A stretch of 46,557 nucleotides of DNA from an uncultured Maritimibacter sp. (GTDB lineage Bacteria; Pseudomonadota; Alphaproteobacteria; Rhodobacterales; Rhodobacteraceae), in NCBI GenBank assembly GCA_913063035.1, contig CAJXYS010000024.1:1-46557 (forward strand). The letters are read 5' to 3'. Below, piece by piece: positions 23,790 through 32,310 of the stretch. The position numbers were made by a program, and so were the translations under genes. Within the stretch, counting starts at the first letter, position 1, and each line of letters begins with the position of its first letter. The notes beneath the pieces are model-generated. The model was not told the DNA's origin. It saw only the letters and a list, made by a program, of their open reading frames with translations, and did not search any database.

Positions 23790-24605
23790 TCACTCCAGGT
23801 AGCGCGGCCGCAGCACGCGCACGGTCGGGCGGTCCGGCAGCGTCCGCAGGGACACCTCCGTGAAACTGTCCCCGGTCCGCTCGATCGCGAAATCCGCTTC
23901 CATGCGGGTCAGGAAGCGGTCCAGCGTATGGCCGCCGAACCAGTGCATCGGGATTACCAGCGAAGAGCGCATCCGCGTCAGCATCCGCACCAGCGTCTCC
24001 TGCGGCAGGGTAAAGCCGCCATCCACCGGCGCCATCACCACGTCGAGCCGGCCGATGGCGGCATACTGATCTTCCGAGGGCTCGTGGTGCAGATGGCCGA
24101 GATGCCCGATGCAGAGCCCGCCCACCTCGAAAATGAAGATCGAGTTGCCGTCCTCGCGCCGGCCGTCCATGCCGCCGCGGATATCCGTGGGAACGTTGCG
24201 CACCAGCATGTCGGCCACCGTCAGGTAATGGTCGCGCGCCGCCCCGGCGACGTCCCAGCCCCGCAGCACATGCGGGATGCGCGGATCGGGGTTGGGCGTC
24301 CAGTGGGTCGAGTGGGCGATGTTCATCGTCACCACGTCCGGCACGAAATCCGCAGAGCCGAGAAAGCCGGTGTAATCCGTCGCCGCGGTCGCCCCCTCCG
24401 GCGTTTCAAGGACGAAGGTGGCGTGCGCGACGTAGTTCAGGCGCACCGCGAAATCCTCGAGCGGCGCCCCGAAGGATGCCTTGTGCAGGTACTGGATCCC
24501 CGGCGCGGCGTCGGCCAGCGCGATGCAGTGGCTCTGACGAAGCTGCGCTGCGGCGGGTTGGGCGACGAGAACCGCCAGACAGGCGGCGAGAAGATGACGG
24601 ATCAT
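23790..24605 (-). CDS. Exported metallo-beta-lactamase-fold hydrolase, UlaG-like
   Basis: 271 residues with a signal peptide (MIRHLLAACLAVLVAQPAAA, cleavage about residue 20), so periplasmic. The fold resembles the beta-lactamase superfamily domain of the UlaG type (NYVAHATFVLETPEGATAATDYTGF, then IGHLGHLHHEPSEDQ, MAPVDGGFTL and VIPMHWFGG). The classical HxHxDH motif is not present in that exact form; GHLGHLHH and the Asp/His residues later on may bind metal. The substrate is unknown. It belongs to the long leftward run and begins 63 bp after the RimJ-like gene. Confidence 0.75.
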   Translation of the reverse strand: MIRHLLAACLAVLVAQPAAAQLRQSHCIALADAAPGIQYLHKASFGAPLEDFAVRLNYVAHATFVLETPEGATAATDYTGFLGSADFVPDVVTMNIAHSTHWTPNPDPRIPHVLRGWDVAGAARDHYLTVADMLVRNVPTDIRGGMDGRREDGNSIFIFEVGGLCIGHLGHLHHEPSEDQYAAIGRLDVVMAPVDGGFTLPQETLVRMLTRMRSSLVIPMHWFGGHTLDRFLTRMEADFAIERTGDSFTEVSLRTLPDRPTVRVLRPRYLE

Positions 24606-24668
24606 GGTGCGACTCCCCCTGTTGAGAAGGAGTGTAGTGCAACCGGCGCCCGAGTCACCTGTCGGCGA

Positions 24669-25253
24669 TCAGTGCAGCGGCGCCTTGCCCCGGCGGTCGC
24701 CGCGCAGGTTGGCGTACAGCACGTGGTTGCGCCAGCGTCCGTTGATCTGCAGGTAGCTTTGCGCAACACCCTCGTATTTGAACCCGGATTTCTCGAGCAC
24801 GCCGCGCGAGGCCAGGTTTTCCGGCAGGCAGGCGGCCTCGATCCGGCTGAGATCGAGGACTGTGAAGGCATGGTGGACGACGGCCTCGATCGCCTCGCGC
24901 ATATATCCCTGGCGCGCGTAGCGTTCACCGATCCAGTAGCCAAGCGTGCCGGACTGGGCCGGGCCGCGCCGGATATTGTCGAGCGTCAGCGCCCCCACGA
25001 GCCGCTGGTCGCTGCGGCGGATCAGGAAAAGCGGCAGCGCCGCGCCCTGGGCCGACGAGCGATGCGCCCAGAAGACCCGGTTGGCAAAGGCCTTGCGGGT
25101 GAAGTGATCGCCCGACCAGGTGGGTTCCCACGGCTTCAGGAAATCGGCGCTTTCGCGGCGCAGGGTCGCCCATTGGGCGTGGTCGCGATGCATCGGCAGC
25201 CGCAGCGTCATCCGCTCCGTCTCGACGGTAACCTTCGCCCGGCGCAGGAACAT
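24669..25253 (-). CDS. GNAT acetyltransferase, RimJ/RimL-like
   Basis: A 194-residue acetyltransferase similar to RimJ/RimL, which acetylate the N-termini of ribosomal or other proteins. Motif A is LGYWIGERYARQGYMREAIEAVVHHAF (about 104-130, with RQGYM as the acetyl-CoA loop). The family hallmark LDLSRIEAACLPENLASRGVLEKSGFKYEGVAQSYLQINGRWRNHVLYANL follows. Its ATG overlaps the stop of the upstream M16 peptidase gene by one base (TGATG), so it is translationally coupled. The same thrC-M16-GNAT order is, as I recall, common in Rhodobacterales. Confidence 0.9.
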   Translation of the reverse strand: MFLRRAKVTVETERMTLRLPMHRDHAQWATLRRESADFLKPWEPTWSGDHFTRKAFANRVFWAHRSSAQGAALPLFLIRRSDQRLVGALTLDNIRRGPAQSGTLGYWIGERYARQGYMREAIEAVVHHAFTVLDLSRIEAACLPENLASRGVLEKSGFKYEGVAQSYLQINGRWRNHVLYANLRGDRRGKAPLH

Positions 25254-26515
25254 CAGGCCGCCAGACGCCCCGTCAGATCCGGCAGACGCGGCGCGCCGCC
25301 GACCGGGCCATAGAGCGCCATCGCCGCCTTGCCCGATCCGCAGAGCCCGGCCGCGAAGTCCCGCACTCCGGCGGGGGTGACCGCGTCGATCTTGGCGACG
25401 GTCTCTTCTATGGGCGGCACGCGGTCCCAGATCGAGGTCAGCTTGGCCAGCCGCTCGCAACGGGCGGCCGGGCTTTCGAGCCCCATCAGCAGGCCCGCCT
25501 TGAGCTGGGCGCGGGCGCGCTCGACCTCGATCTCGGTCATGTCGTCGGCGGCGCGCCTGAGCTCGTCCATGGACAGCTCCGCCAGGTCGTGGAGCGCCTC
25601 GCCGCTGGTTCCGGCATAGATGGTCATCATGCCGCTGTCGTCGTAGGCGCCGGCCTGCGAGAAGATCGTGTAACAGAGCCCGCGCCGCTCGCGCGCCTCC
25701 TGGAACAGCCGCGAGGACATGCCGCCGCCGAAGGCCGTTGCGAAGATCTGCGCGGTATAGAAGGCCGGGTCGCGGTAGCCGGGCGTCTCGAAGGCGAGCG
25801 TCAGGTGTGCCTGTTCGAGATCCTTCTCGCGCCGCCACTCGCCGCCCTCGAACCGGGCCGGCGCCGCCGTGACGGGCGACTTGCGCGCGAGATGCCCGAA
25901 AAGCCGCTCGGCCGTGCGGGCGATCACGTCATGGTCCACCGCGCCCGCGGCCGAGAGGATCAGCCGATCCGGACCGTAATGCTCGGCCACGAAGCCGCCT
26001 AGGTCGGCACGCGAGAACCCGCGCACCCGCTCGGCGGGACCGAGGATCGAGCGGCCGAGCGGCTGCTCGGGATAGGCGACTTCCTGCAGCCAGTCGAAGA
26101 TCACGTCGTCGGGCGTGTCGTTGACCTGGCCGATCTCCTGCAGGATCACGCCGCGCTCGACCTCTATCTCGCGCGGGTCGAAAACCGGGTTGAGCAGGAT
26201 GTCCGAGATCAGCTCCATCGCGAGCGGCACGTCTTCCGCGAGCACCCGGGCGTAATAGGCCGTCATCTCGCGCGAGGTGTAGGCGTTGATGTAGCCGCCC
26301 ACGTCCTCGATCTGCTCGGCGATGTCCAGCGCCGAGCGGCTGGCCGTGCCCTTGAACGCCATGTGCTCGAGGAAATGGGCGATGCCGTTTTCCTCGACCC
26401 GCTCGTGGCGGCCGCCCACGTCGACCCAGATGCCCAGGGCGGCCGATTTCAGTCCGGGCATGTCCTCGGTCACGACGCGGAAACCGTTGGAGAGCGTGTG
26501 GTGGCGTACGGTCAA
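25253..26515 (-). CDS. M16-family zinc peptidase (processing-peptidase-like)
   Basis: 420 residues of the M16B group, related to mitochondrial processing peptidase beta and to bacterial PqqL/YmxG-type peptidases. The inverted zinc motif HxxEH is intact: HFLEH (His47, Glu50, His51). A distal Glu lies in the EIEVERGVILQEI segment. The second M16 half is present (about 190-400) without a motif, as normal. The start is TTG, overlapping the thrC stop (TTGA), behind GAGAGGA. This gives the expected N-terminus MTVRHHTLSNGFRVVTED, while the next Met is too far in. The next gene is coupled by TGATG. Confidence 0.92.
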   Translation of the reverse strand: MTVRHHTLSNGFRVVTEDMPGLKSAALGIWVDVGGRHERVEENGIAHFLEHMAFKGTASRSALDIAEQIEDVGGYINAYTSREMTAYYARVLAEDVPLAMELISDILLNPVFDPREIEVERGVILQEIGQVNDTPDDVIFDWLQEVAYPEQPLGRSILGPAERVRGFSRADLGGFVAEHYGPDRLILSAAGAVDHDVIARTAERLFGHLARKSPVTAAPARFEGGEWRREKDLEQAHLTLAFETPGYRDPAFYTAQIFATAFGGGMSSRLFQEARERRGLCYTIFSQAGAYDDSGMMTIYAGTSGEALHDLAELSMDELRRAADDMTEIEVERARAQLKAGLLMGLESPAARCERLAKLTSIWDRVPPIEETVAKIDAVTPAGVRDFAAGLCGSGKAAMALYGPVGGAPRLPDLTGRLAA

Positions 26516-27903
26516 GTCTGGATCCTCTCGCGGATGATCGCTTCGATGGAGTGTAAATCCTTGGTCACGCTTGTCACCCTTTCAGGGCGTTCGAACAGGT
26601 CGGCCATCCGGTCCGGCAAGGGCGGGCGGGTGCCGGTGGCCGCCTCGACGGCATCGGGAAACTTCGCCGGATGCGCCGTGGCCAGCGTGACCATCGGCGT
26701 GGCGCCGATACCCTGTTCCTCGGCCACCTTCACGCCGACGGCGGTGTGCGGGCAGAGCGTCTCGCCCATGCGGCGGGCCGCGCGGGTGATGGTGGCGCGG
26801 GTCTCGTCTTCGGAGGCGCGGCCGGAGCCGAAGATGTCGCGCAGCCGCCCGAGCGCGCCCTGGCTGACCGCGAAGCCGCCCGCGGCCTTCAGCTCGTCCA
26901 TCAGCTGCGCCACGGCGCGTCCGTCACGGTCATAGACGTCGAACAGCGCGCGCTCGAAGTTCGAACTCACCTGGATGTCCATAGACGGGCTGATCGTGGG
27001 GCTGACCCCCGCGGTCCGATATTCGCCTGTCTCCAGGCAGCGGTGCAGGATGTCGTTGCGGTTCGTCGCGACGATGAGCCGCTCGATCGGCAAGCCCATG
27101 CGGCGCGCGATATAGCCGGCGAAAACGTCCCCGAAATTGCCCGTGGGCACGGTGAAGCTGACCCCGCGGTGGGGCGCGCCGAGGCTGACGGCCGCGGTGA
27201 AATAATAGACCACCTGGGCCAGGACCCGCGCCCAGTTGATCGAGTTGACCGCGGCGAGCCGCACCTCGTCGCGGAAAGGGAAATCCGCGAACATGTCCTT
27301 CACCGCCGCCTGGCAGTCGTCGAAATCGCCCTTGACGGCAAGCGCGTGAACATTCGCCTCGACCGGCGTGGTCATCTGCCGGCGCTGCACGTCGGAAACG
27401 CGGCCCTCGGGGAAGAGGATGAAGACGTCCACCGCGTCCAGCCCGCGGAACGCCTCGATCGCGGCCGACCCCGTGTCGCCACTGGTCGCCCCCACGATGG
27501 TCACGCGCTCGCCCCGGCGGGTCAGCTCGGCCTCGAACAGCTGGCCGATGAGCTGCATGGCGAAATCCTTGAACGCCAGCGTCGGCCCGTGGAACAGCTC
27601 CAGCAGGAAGTGATTGGGGCCGAGCTGCACCATGGGCGCCCGCGCGTCATGGCCGAACCCGGCATAGGCGCGCGCGATGATGTCGCCGAATTCCGCGTCG
27701 GTGAAGGCATCGCCGACGAAAGGCCGCATCACGCGGAACGCCGCCTCTTCGTAGCTGAGCCCGGCCAGCGCCGCGATGTCGTCGCGCGACAGGGCGGGGA
27801 CATCCTCGGGCACGTAAAGCCCGCCGTCGCGGGCGAGCCCGGTCAGCATCGCCTCGTCGAAACTCAGGGCGGGGGCGCGGCCCCGGGTCGAGATGTAGCG
27901 CAT
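26512..27903 (-). CDS. thrC: Threonine synthase
   Basis: Converts O-phosphohomoserine to threonine using PLP. The 463 residues match the longer threonine synthase class of fungi and Proteobacteria. The opening is MRYISTRG, the N-terminal region carries DGGLYVPEDVP, and the PLP lysine is in FHGPTLAFKDFAMQ (Lys112). Phosphate-binding GATSGDTGSAAIEAF and PTGNFGDVFAGYIARRMGLP follow. It starts 20 bp after SURF1 and overlaps the M16 gene by four bases. Together with lysC it marks both ends of the aspartate-threonine pathway, though the two genes are far apart here. Confidence 0.96.
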   Translation of the reverse strand: MRYISTRGRAPALSFDEAMLTGLARDGGLYVPEDVPALSRDDIAALAGLSYEEAAFRVMRPFVGDAFTDAEFGDIIARAYAGFGHDARAPMVQLGPNHFLLELFHGPTLAFKDFAMQLIGQLFEAELTRRGERVTIVGATSGDTGSAAIEAFRGLDAVDVFILFPEGRVSDVQRRQMTTPVEANVHALAVKGDFDDCQAAVKDMFADFPFRDEVRLAAVNSINWARVLAQVVYYFTAAVSLGAPHRGVSFTVPTGNFGDVFAGYIARRMGLPIERLIVATNRNDILHRCLETGEYRTAGVSPTISPSMDIQVSSNFERALFDVYDRDGRAVAQLMDELKAAGGFAVSQGALGRLRDIFGSGRASEDETRATITRAARRMGETLCPHTAVGVKVAEEQGIGATPMVTLATAHPAKFPDAVEAATGTRPPLPDRMADLFERPERVTSVTKDLHSIEAIIRERIQT

Positions 27904-27923
27904 TGGCGGCTCCGGCCTTTTGG

Positions 27924-28604
27924 TCAGACGGTTCTGCGCCTGATACGCCAAAGCAGATAGGCTGTCATCCCCAACCAGAGCACCATGAGCGAGAACCAGG
28001 TGACGGCGTATTGCAGGTGATCGTTGGGAATGCCGGACGTGTCGACCGGCCAGGGCGTGATGGCGGGATCGCCGCCCTCGGTCCGGCGCGCGACCACCAG
28101 CAGCGGCTCGGTGCCGAGATAATCCGCCATCGGTCCGACCTGCCGCGCGAACCAGATGTTGCGGTCGATATCCGGATCGGGCGTGAAGCTTTCGTCGTAC
28201 TCGTCCGGCCAGTGCAGGTTCCCGGTCACCGCGACGTCGCGGGCGCCAAGGTCGCGGCTCTTGTCGGTCTCGCGCAGGAAGCCGCGGTCCAGCATGACGC
28301 GCCGGCCATCCGCCGTCTCGAACACCGAGACGACGCGGTAGCCCGGTCCCATGCCCTTGCGGGTCGTCAGGAAATGCAGCCCGCCGGGCTGGATCTCGCC
28401 CGTAACGCGGACCGGCAGGTAGTTGTGCACGGCCTCTTGCGGCGACGCCGGCAGCGCGACCGGATCACCGCCCAATTCCGCGCGCATCTCGGCCAGCACG
28501 CCTTCCTTCCATTGCAGCCGCTGGACCTGCCAGGTTCCGAGCGCGGCGAGGATCGCCGCACCGCCAAGCCCGAAGATGAGCGGCAGGATCATTCGTTTCA
28601 GCAC
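27924..28604 (-). CDS. SURF1 family cytochrome oxidase assembly protein
   Basis: 226 residues with one transmembrane helix at each end (about 6-24 and 200-220), enclosing a periplasmic domain: the standard SURF1 layout. SURF1 helps insert heme a into subunit I of aa3 oxidase. Recognisable parts are LGTWQVQRLQWKEGVL, VRVTGEIQPGG and, near the C-terminus, NDHLQYAVTWFSLMVLWLGM (His-Tyr-Trp segment). I chose a GTG start because GGGAGA lies 11 bases upstream; an in-frame ATG four codons later is possible. It follows the ctaE terminator hairpin and begins the run into thrC. Confidence 0.92.
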   Translation of the reverse strand: MLKRMILPLIFGLGGAAILAALGTWQVQRLQWKEGVLAEMRAELGGDPVALPASPQEAVHNYLPVRVTGEIQPGGLHFLTTRKGMGPGYRVVSVFETADGRRVMLDRGFLRETDKSRDLGARDVAVTGNLHWPDEYDESFTPDPDIDRNIWFARQVGPMADYLGTEPLLVVARRTEGGDPAITPWPVDTSGIPNDHLQYAVTWFSLMVLWLGMTAYLLWRIRRRTV

Positions 28605-28619
28605 GGACTGTCTATCTCC

Positions 28620-28657
28620 CGAAAAGAGAGAAGCGCGGCCCTCTCGGCCCGCGCTTC
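28620..28657 (-). terminator. Terminator after the cta operon, before SURF1
   Basis: On the minus strand GAAGCGCG (28657-28650) pairs with CGCGCTTC (28637-28630), with an inner GGCC/GGCC pairing across one bulge and a short GAGAG loop. A T-rich tail TCTCTTTTC follows. It would end or attenuate the ctaC-ctaE transcript, so SURF1 may be read at a lower level or from read-through. Confidence 0.65.
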
Positions 28658-28687
28658 CTGTCGTTTGGTCGCTGGAAGGCCCGGACC

Positions 28688-29479
28688 TCAGCCGCCCCAG
28701 ACGTATATGGCGGCGAAGAGGAACAGCCAGACCACGTCGACGAAGTGCCAGTACCAGGCCGCCGCCTCGAAGCCGACATGCTTCTCCGGCGTGAAATGGC
28801 CGTTCAGCGCGCGGAACAGGCACACCGCCAGGAAGATGGTGCCGATGATCACGTGGGCGCCGTGGAAACCCGTCGCCATGAAGAAGTTGGCACCGTAGAT
28901 GTTGCCGGCGAAGCCGAAGGCCGCGTGGCTGTATTCGTAGGCCTGGAAGAAGGTGAAGATGATCCCGAGCAGGATCGCGACGATCAGGCCGTTGACGAGA
29001 TCCTTGCGGTTGTTCTCGTGCACCAGCGCGTGGTGCGCCCAGGTCGCGGCCGCCCCCGAACACAACAGGATCAGCGTGTTGATCAGCGGCAGGTGCCAGG
29101 GATCGAAGGTCTCGATGCCGACCGGGGGCCACTGGCCGCCGGCGCCCTGCTCCATCGGGTAAAGCGCGTGCTTGAAGAAGGACCAGAACCATGCCGCGAA
29201 GAACATGACCTCGGACATGATGAAGAGGATGAAACCGTAGCGCAGGCCGATCCGCACGACCGGCGTGTGATCGCCCGCGCGGCTTTCGGCGACGACCTCG
29301 GACCACCAGGCGAACATCACGTAGAGCACGACCGCCAGGCCGATCAGGAACATCCACGGCGCCGATCCCTTCATCAGCAGGACCGCGCCGAACAGCATGA
29401 TGAACGCGCCGACCGCCCCAAGGAAGGGCCAGATGCTGGGGTTCAGGATATGGTAGTCGTGGTTCTTCTCGTGCGCCAT
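28688..29479 (-). CDS. ctaE: Cytochrome c oxidase subunit III
   Basis: A 263-residue, seven-helix membrane subunit of the aa3-type terminal oxidase; it stabilises subunit I and lines a route for oxygen. Typical stretches are [24 protein letters not shown] at the start, [19 protein letters not shown] (helix III with the conserved Glu), [20 protein letters not shown], and [13 protein letters not shown] with the C-terminal [24 protein letters not shown]. It is the last gene of ctaC-ctaB-small-ctaG-ctaE. Subunit I (ctaD) is not in this window, as is usual for Rhodobacterales. The ATG lies six bases past the ctaG stop. Confidence 0.97.
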   Translation of the reverse strand: MAHEKNHDYHILNPSIWPFLGAVGAFIMLFGAVLLMKGSAPWMFLIGLAVVLYVMFAWWSEVVAESRAGDHTPVVRIGLRYGFILFIMSEVMFFAAWFWSFFKHALYPMEQGAGGQWPPVGIETFDPWHLPLINTLILLCSGAAATWAHHALVHENNRKDLVNGLIVAILLGIIFTFFQAYEYSHAAFGFAGNIYGANFFMATGFHGAHVIIGTIFLAVCLFRALNGHFTPEKHVGFEAAAWYWHFVDVVWLFLFAAIYVWGG

Positions 29480-29485
29480 TGGTCT

Positions 29486-30082
29486 TTATCCCTCGTTAGG
29501 CACGTTCGTGTACGAACTGTTTTCACCCGTGTCGAGCGCCGCCTGCTCTTCGGGCAGGTCGATCTCGTGGAACGTGTAGGACAGCGTGATGGTGTGGGCG
29601 TATTTCGCGTCCGCATCCTCGACGATCTCGGGATCCACGAAGAAGCTGACGGGCATCTGCACCGTCTCGCCCGGCTGCAGGACCTGCTCCTGGAAGCAGA
29701 AACAGTCGATCTTGCTGAAATAGTAGCCGGCCTGGAAGGGTGCGACGTTGTAGGTCGCGCTGCCCGCGACCGGGCGGTCGGTGGGGTTGTGCGCCTCGTA
29801 GAAGGCAAGGCCGGTCTCGCCGATCCGCAGCTCCATCTGGCGCTGCATCGGCTTGAATTCCCAGGGCATGCCGCGCTGCTTGGAGGCATCGAAGCGCACC
29901 GTGACGGTCTGCTCCAGCACCGTGTCGGACCCGGCATCGGCGGTGTTCGTCGCCCCGCCGTAGCCCGTGACGCGGCAGAACCAGTCGTAGAGCGGCACGG
30001 CCGCGGCGGTCAGCGTTCCCATGACCGCAAGGACGCCCAGCAGCGAAAGGACCGTCTTCTTCTGACCTGACATGCGGCTCAT
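29486..30082 (-). CDS. ctaG: Cytochrome c oxidase copper chaperone CtaG/Cox11
   Basis: 198 residues that deliver copper to the CuB site of subunit I. One N-terminal membrane anchor (about 10-30) is followed by a periplasmic immunoglobulin-like domain. The copper-binding CFCF motif is present in KIDCFCFQEQVLQPGE. The segments YDWFCRVTGYGG and MPVSFFVDPEI are diagnostic. Its ATG overlaps the stop of the upstream small gene (ATGA), so it is translationally coupled. A second Met four codons in (MSRMSGQ) is an alternative start. Confidence 0.96.
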   Translation of the reverse strand: MSRMSGQKKTVLSLLGVLAVMGTLTAAAVPLYDWFCRVTGYGGATNTADAGSDTVLEQTVTVRFDASKQRGMPWEFKPMQRQMELRIGETGLAFYEAHNPTDRPVAGSATYNVAPFQAGYYFSKIDCFCFQEQVLQPGETVQMPVSFFVDPEIVEDADAKYAHTITLSYTFHEIDLPEEQAALDTGENSSYTNVPNEG

Positions 30083-30264
30083 TCGTCCTCCACCATCAAT
30101 GAGGGCCGGACGGTGTGGTCATAGGCCTCCATCATCGCGCCGCCCGACATCTTGGCGATGGTGATGCCGAAGACGATCAGGACGAAGGCCGCCAGCACCA
30201 GCCCCAGGCCGAGGTTGCGCCCTTTGCGGCGCCCGTGCAACTCGTGTTCGCGGTTGATCGCCAT
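30079..30264 (-). CDS. Small single-helix protein of the cta operon
   Basis: A 61-residue protein with a basic N-terminus (REHELHGRRKGRN), one transmembrane helix (about 17-38) and an acidic end (MVEDE). A gene of this size sits at the same place, between ctaB and ctaG, in Paracoccus denitrificans and relatives; it has been called CoxF or an assembly-linked ORF, with no firm function. It overlaps ctaB by one base (TAATG) and ctaG by four, so the three are translated together. A stabilising or chaperone-tethering role in oxidase assembly is an inference from position only. Confidence 0.85.
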   Translation of the reverse strand: MAINREHELHGRRKGRNLGLGLVLAAFVLIVFGITIAKMSGGAMMEAYDHTVRPSLMVEDE

Positions 30265-31205
30265 TACCAGCCCTCCACCAGCGTGATGCCCAGCCGGTCG
30301 AGGCCGGCCTCGGCCATCAGCGCCAGGAAATGCAGGAACAAGTAGCTCAGCGACAGCCCGAAGAAGCGCTTCTCGGCGCGGTAGCCATCGGCATCGGCCG
30401 CGGCCTCGTCCCGACGCCAGAGCATCCAGGCGCGGATAGCGAACTGCGCGTTGAGACCCAGCGCCGCCACGAGGTAGACCGGCCCGCCGATCCCGCTGAA
30501 GCCGATCCCGATGGCGATGGCCGCCAGAAGAACGGTATAGGCGAGGATCTGGTTGCGCGTCTTGCGCCGGCCATGGGTGACCGTCAGCATGGGCACGCCG
30601 GCCTTGGTGTAGTCCTCGTTCATGAACAGCGCGAGCGCCCAGAAATGCGGCGGTGTCCACATGAAGATCAGCGCGAACATGAGCACGCTCTCGACGCTGA
30701 CGCCGCCGGTGGCCACCGCCCAGCCGATCATCGGCGGGAACGCCCCGGCCGCGCCGCCGATCACGATGTTCTGCGGCGTCGCGCGCTTCAGCCAGATCGT
30801 GTAGATCACGGCGTAGAAGAAAATGGTGAACGCCAGGAGCGCCGCCGCGACGAGGTTCGCGGCGAGATAGAGCATCACCACCGACAGCCCCGACAGCGCG
30901 AGGCCCAGGTTGCGCGCATCCTCGGCCGTGACGCGCCCGCCCGGCACCGGCCGGCCCGATGTCCGCCGCATGACCGCGTCGATATCGGCATCCCACCACA
31001 TGTTCAGCGCCCCCGACGCGCCCGCGCCGATGGCGATGAACAGGATGGAGGCGAAGGCCAGCACCGGGTGCACCGACACCGGCGCGACGAAGAGCCCCGC
31101 CGCCGCGGTGAATACGACCAGCGACATGACGCGCGGCTTCAGGAGGGCGAAGAAATCGCCGAAGCTGGCCTCGTCCTGGCGCGGGATGATCGTCGTGTCG
31201 GTCAT
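30264..31205 (-). CDS. ctaB: Protoheme IX farnesyltransferase
   Basis: Converts heme B to heme O by adding a farnesyl group, the first step to heme A of aa3 oxidase. The 313-residue UbiA-family membrane protein has about nine helices. The polyprenyl-diphosphate site is NMWWDADIDAVMRRTSGRPVPGG, with the NxxxDxxxD pattern. It lies 59 bp after ctaC, separated by a GC-rich hairpin, and has GGAGAGAGC before its ATG. The later acidic motif region (FMNEDYTKAGVPMLTV) is as in other CtaB/COX10 proteins. Confidence 0.96.
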   Translation of the reverse strand: MTDTTIIPRQDEASFGDFFALLKPRVMSLVVFTAAAGLFVAPVSVHPVLAFASILFIAIGAGASGALNMWWDADIDAVMRRTSGRPVPGGRVTAEDARNLGLALSGLSVVMLYLAANLVAAALLAFTIFFYAVIYTIWLKRATPQNIVIGGAAGAFPPMIGWAVATGGVSVESVLMFALIFMWTPPHFWALALFMNEDYTKAGVPMLTVTHGRRKTRNQILAYTVLLAAIAIGIGFSGIGGPVYLVAALGLNAQFAIRAWMLWRRDEAAADADGYRAEKRFFGLSLSYLFLHFLALMAEAGLDRLGITLVEGW

Positions 31206-31220
31206 GCTCTCTCCGGGTGG

Positions 31221-31245
31221 GGCGCGGGCCCGTCAGGCCCGCACC
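31221..31245 (-). terminator. Intercistronic hairpin between ctaC and ctaB
   Basis: On the minus strand GCGGGCC (31242-31236) pairs with GGCCCGC (31230-31224), with two further G-C pairs beyond a mismatch. No U-tract follows. More likely a stabilising or partial terminator hairpin that raises ctaC message over ctaBGE than a full stop. Confidence 0.45.
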
Positions 31246-31264
31246 GGCAAATCTTCACGGCAGC

Positions 31265-32128
31265 TCAGTCGTTCGCTGCGACCTGTACGTCCAGCGGCTT
31301 GCCGTCATACTTGGCGATCGAGGTCTCGAGCCAGTTCTGGTACTCTTCCTCGCTGACGGCCTTCACCGTGATCGGCATGTAGGCATGGTCCTTGCCGCAC
31401 AGCTCGGAGCACTGGCCGAAGTAGACGCCTTCCTGGTCGACGCTGAACCACAGCTCGGCCAGGCGGCCCGGAATGCCGTCCTGCTTCACGCCGAAGGCCG
31501 GGATGGTCCAGGAGTGGATCACGTCGGACGCGGTGACCTGCACGACCACGGTCTTGTTGACCGGCACGACCATCGCGGTGTCGGTGGCCAGGAGGTATTC
31601 GTCCTCGTTGTAGCCGAACTCGGCCAGTTCTTCCTTGCGCAGCATGAAGCTGTCGAAGCCAAACTCGTGATCGGGATATTCATAGGACCAGTACCACTGG
31701 TTGCCGGTCGCCTTGATCGTGACGTCGGCCTCGGGGATTTCCTGCTGCTTGAACAGCACCGGCAGCGAGAAGGCGCCGATGAAGATCAGGATCAGGATCG
31801 GCACCACCGTCCAGGTGAACTCGATGGCGGAATGATGCGTGAAGCGCGCCGGGTTCGGGTTGGAGCGCTTGTTGTAACGCACGATCACGATGGCGATCAG
31901 GGCCAGCACGAAAATGCAGATCGCCGTGATGATGTAGAGGAGCATGCCGTCCAGCCAGTGGATGTCCCGCGCCAGCTCCGTGGCGGCCGGCTGGAAGCCC
32001 ATCGCGCCGTCGACCGGCTTGCCGATCGTCTGCAGGCCCTCGAAGGCCTCCTGCGCCGTGGCCGCGCCCGCGGCGAGACCGGCCGCGACGGCGGCCGAGA
32101 AACCGGAAAGAAGGGTGGTCAGTTTCAT
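31265..32128 (-). CDS. ctaC: Cytochrome c oxidase subunit II
   Basis: A 287-residue subunit that receives electrons from cytochrome c through the CuA centre. An N-terminal signal peptide (cleavage near AATAQ, about residue 25) is followed by two transmembrane helices (about 60-82 and 100-122) and a periplasmic cupredoxin domain. The latter has [13 protein letters not shown] and the CuA ligands in [15 protein letters not shown]. The ATG at 32128 is preceded by AGGA. It heads the ctaC-B-small-G-E operon. An FNR-type box about 140 bp upstream may link it to oxygen. Confidence 0.97.
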   Translation of the reverse strand: MKLTTLLSGFSAAVAAGLAAGAATAQEAFEGLQTIGKPVDGAMGFQPAATELARDIHWLDGMLLYIITAICIFVLALIAIVIVRYNKRSNPNPARFTHHSAIEFTWTVVPILILIFIGAFSLPVLFKQQEIPEADVTIKATGNQWYWSYEYPDHEFGFDSFMLRKEELAEFGYNEDEYLLATDTAMVVPVNKTVVVQVTASDVIHSWTIPAFGVKQDGIPGRLAELWFSVDQEGVYFGQCSELCGKDHAYMPITVKAVSEEEYQNWLETSIAKYDGKPLDVQVAAND

Positions 32129-32265
32129 CGCATGTGTCCTGTCTTGCCTTGCGGCCCCTGTGCCGCCCGCGGGACCCGTTGGGCGCGCGCCCGGAATCCC
32201 CGTTGTGTCCGTCCTCTGAAAAACCATATTAGGGTCACCGAAACAAGGCGTTCCTGCGCCGTGGT

Positions 32266-32279
32266 TTGATCTATGTCAA
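32266..32279. promoter_or_regulatory. FNR/FnrL-type box between ctaC and tldD
   Basis: TTGAT-CTAT-GTCAA, which on the other strand is TTGAC-ATAG-ATCAA, matches the FNR consensus TTGAT-N4-ATCAA at nine of ten positions. The site lies 32 bp upstream of the tldD ATG and about 138 bp upstream of the ctaC ATG, in a divergent gap. A TAATAT that could be the ctaC -10 lies at 32231-32226 on the minus strand. Oxygen control of the aa3 oxidase by FnrL is a reasonable inference. Confidence 0.65.
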
Positions 32280-32310
32280 ACTATCTAACCGCTTGAGAGG
32301 AGAGGGAAAG

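Noticed and set aside
26950-26985. A GTTCGA string like a tRNA T-arm
   Set aside because: It is inside thrC coding sequence and no cloverleaf can be built around it.
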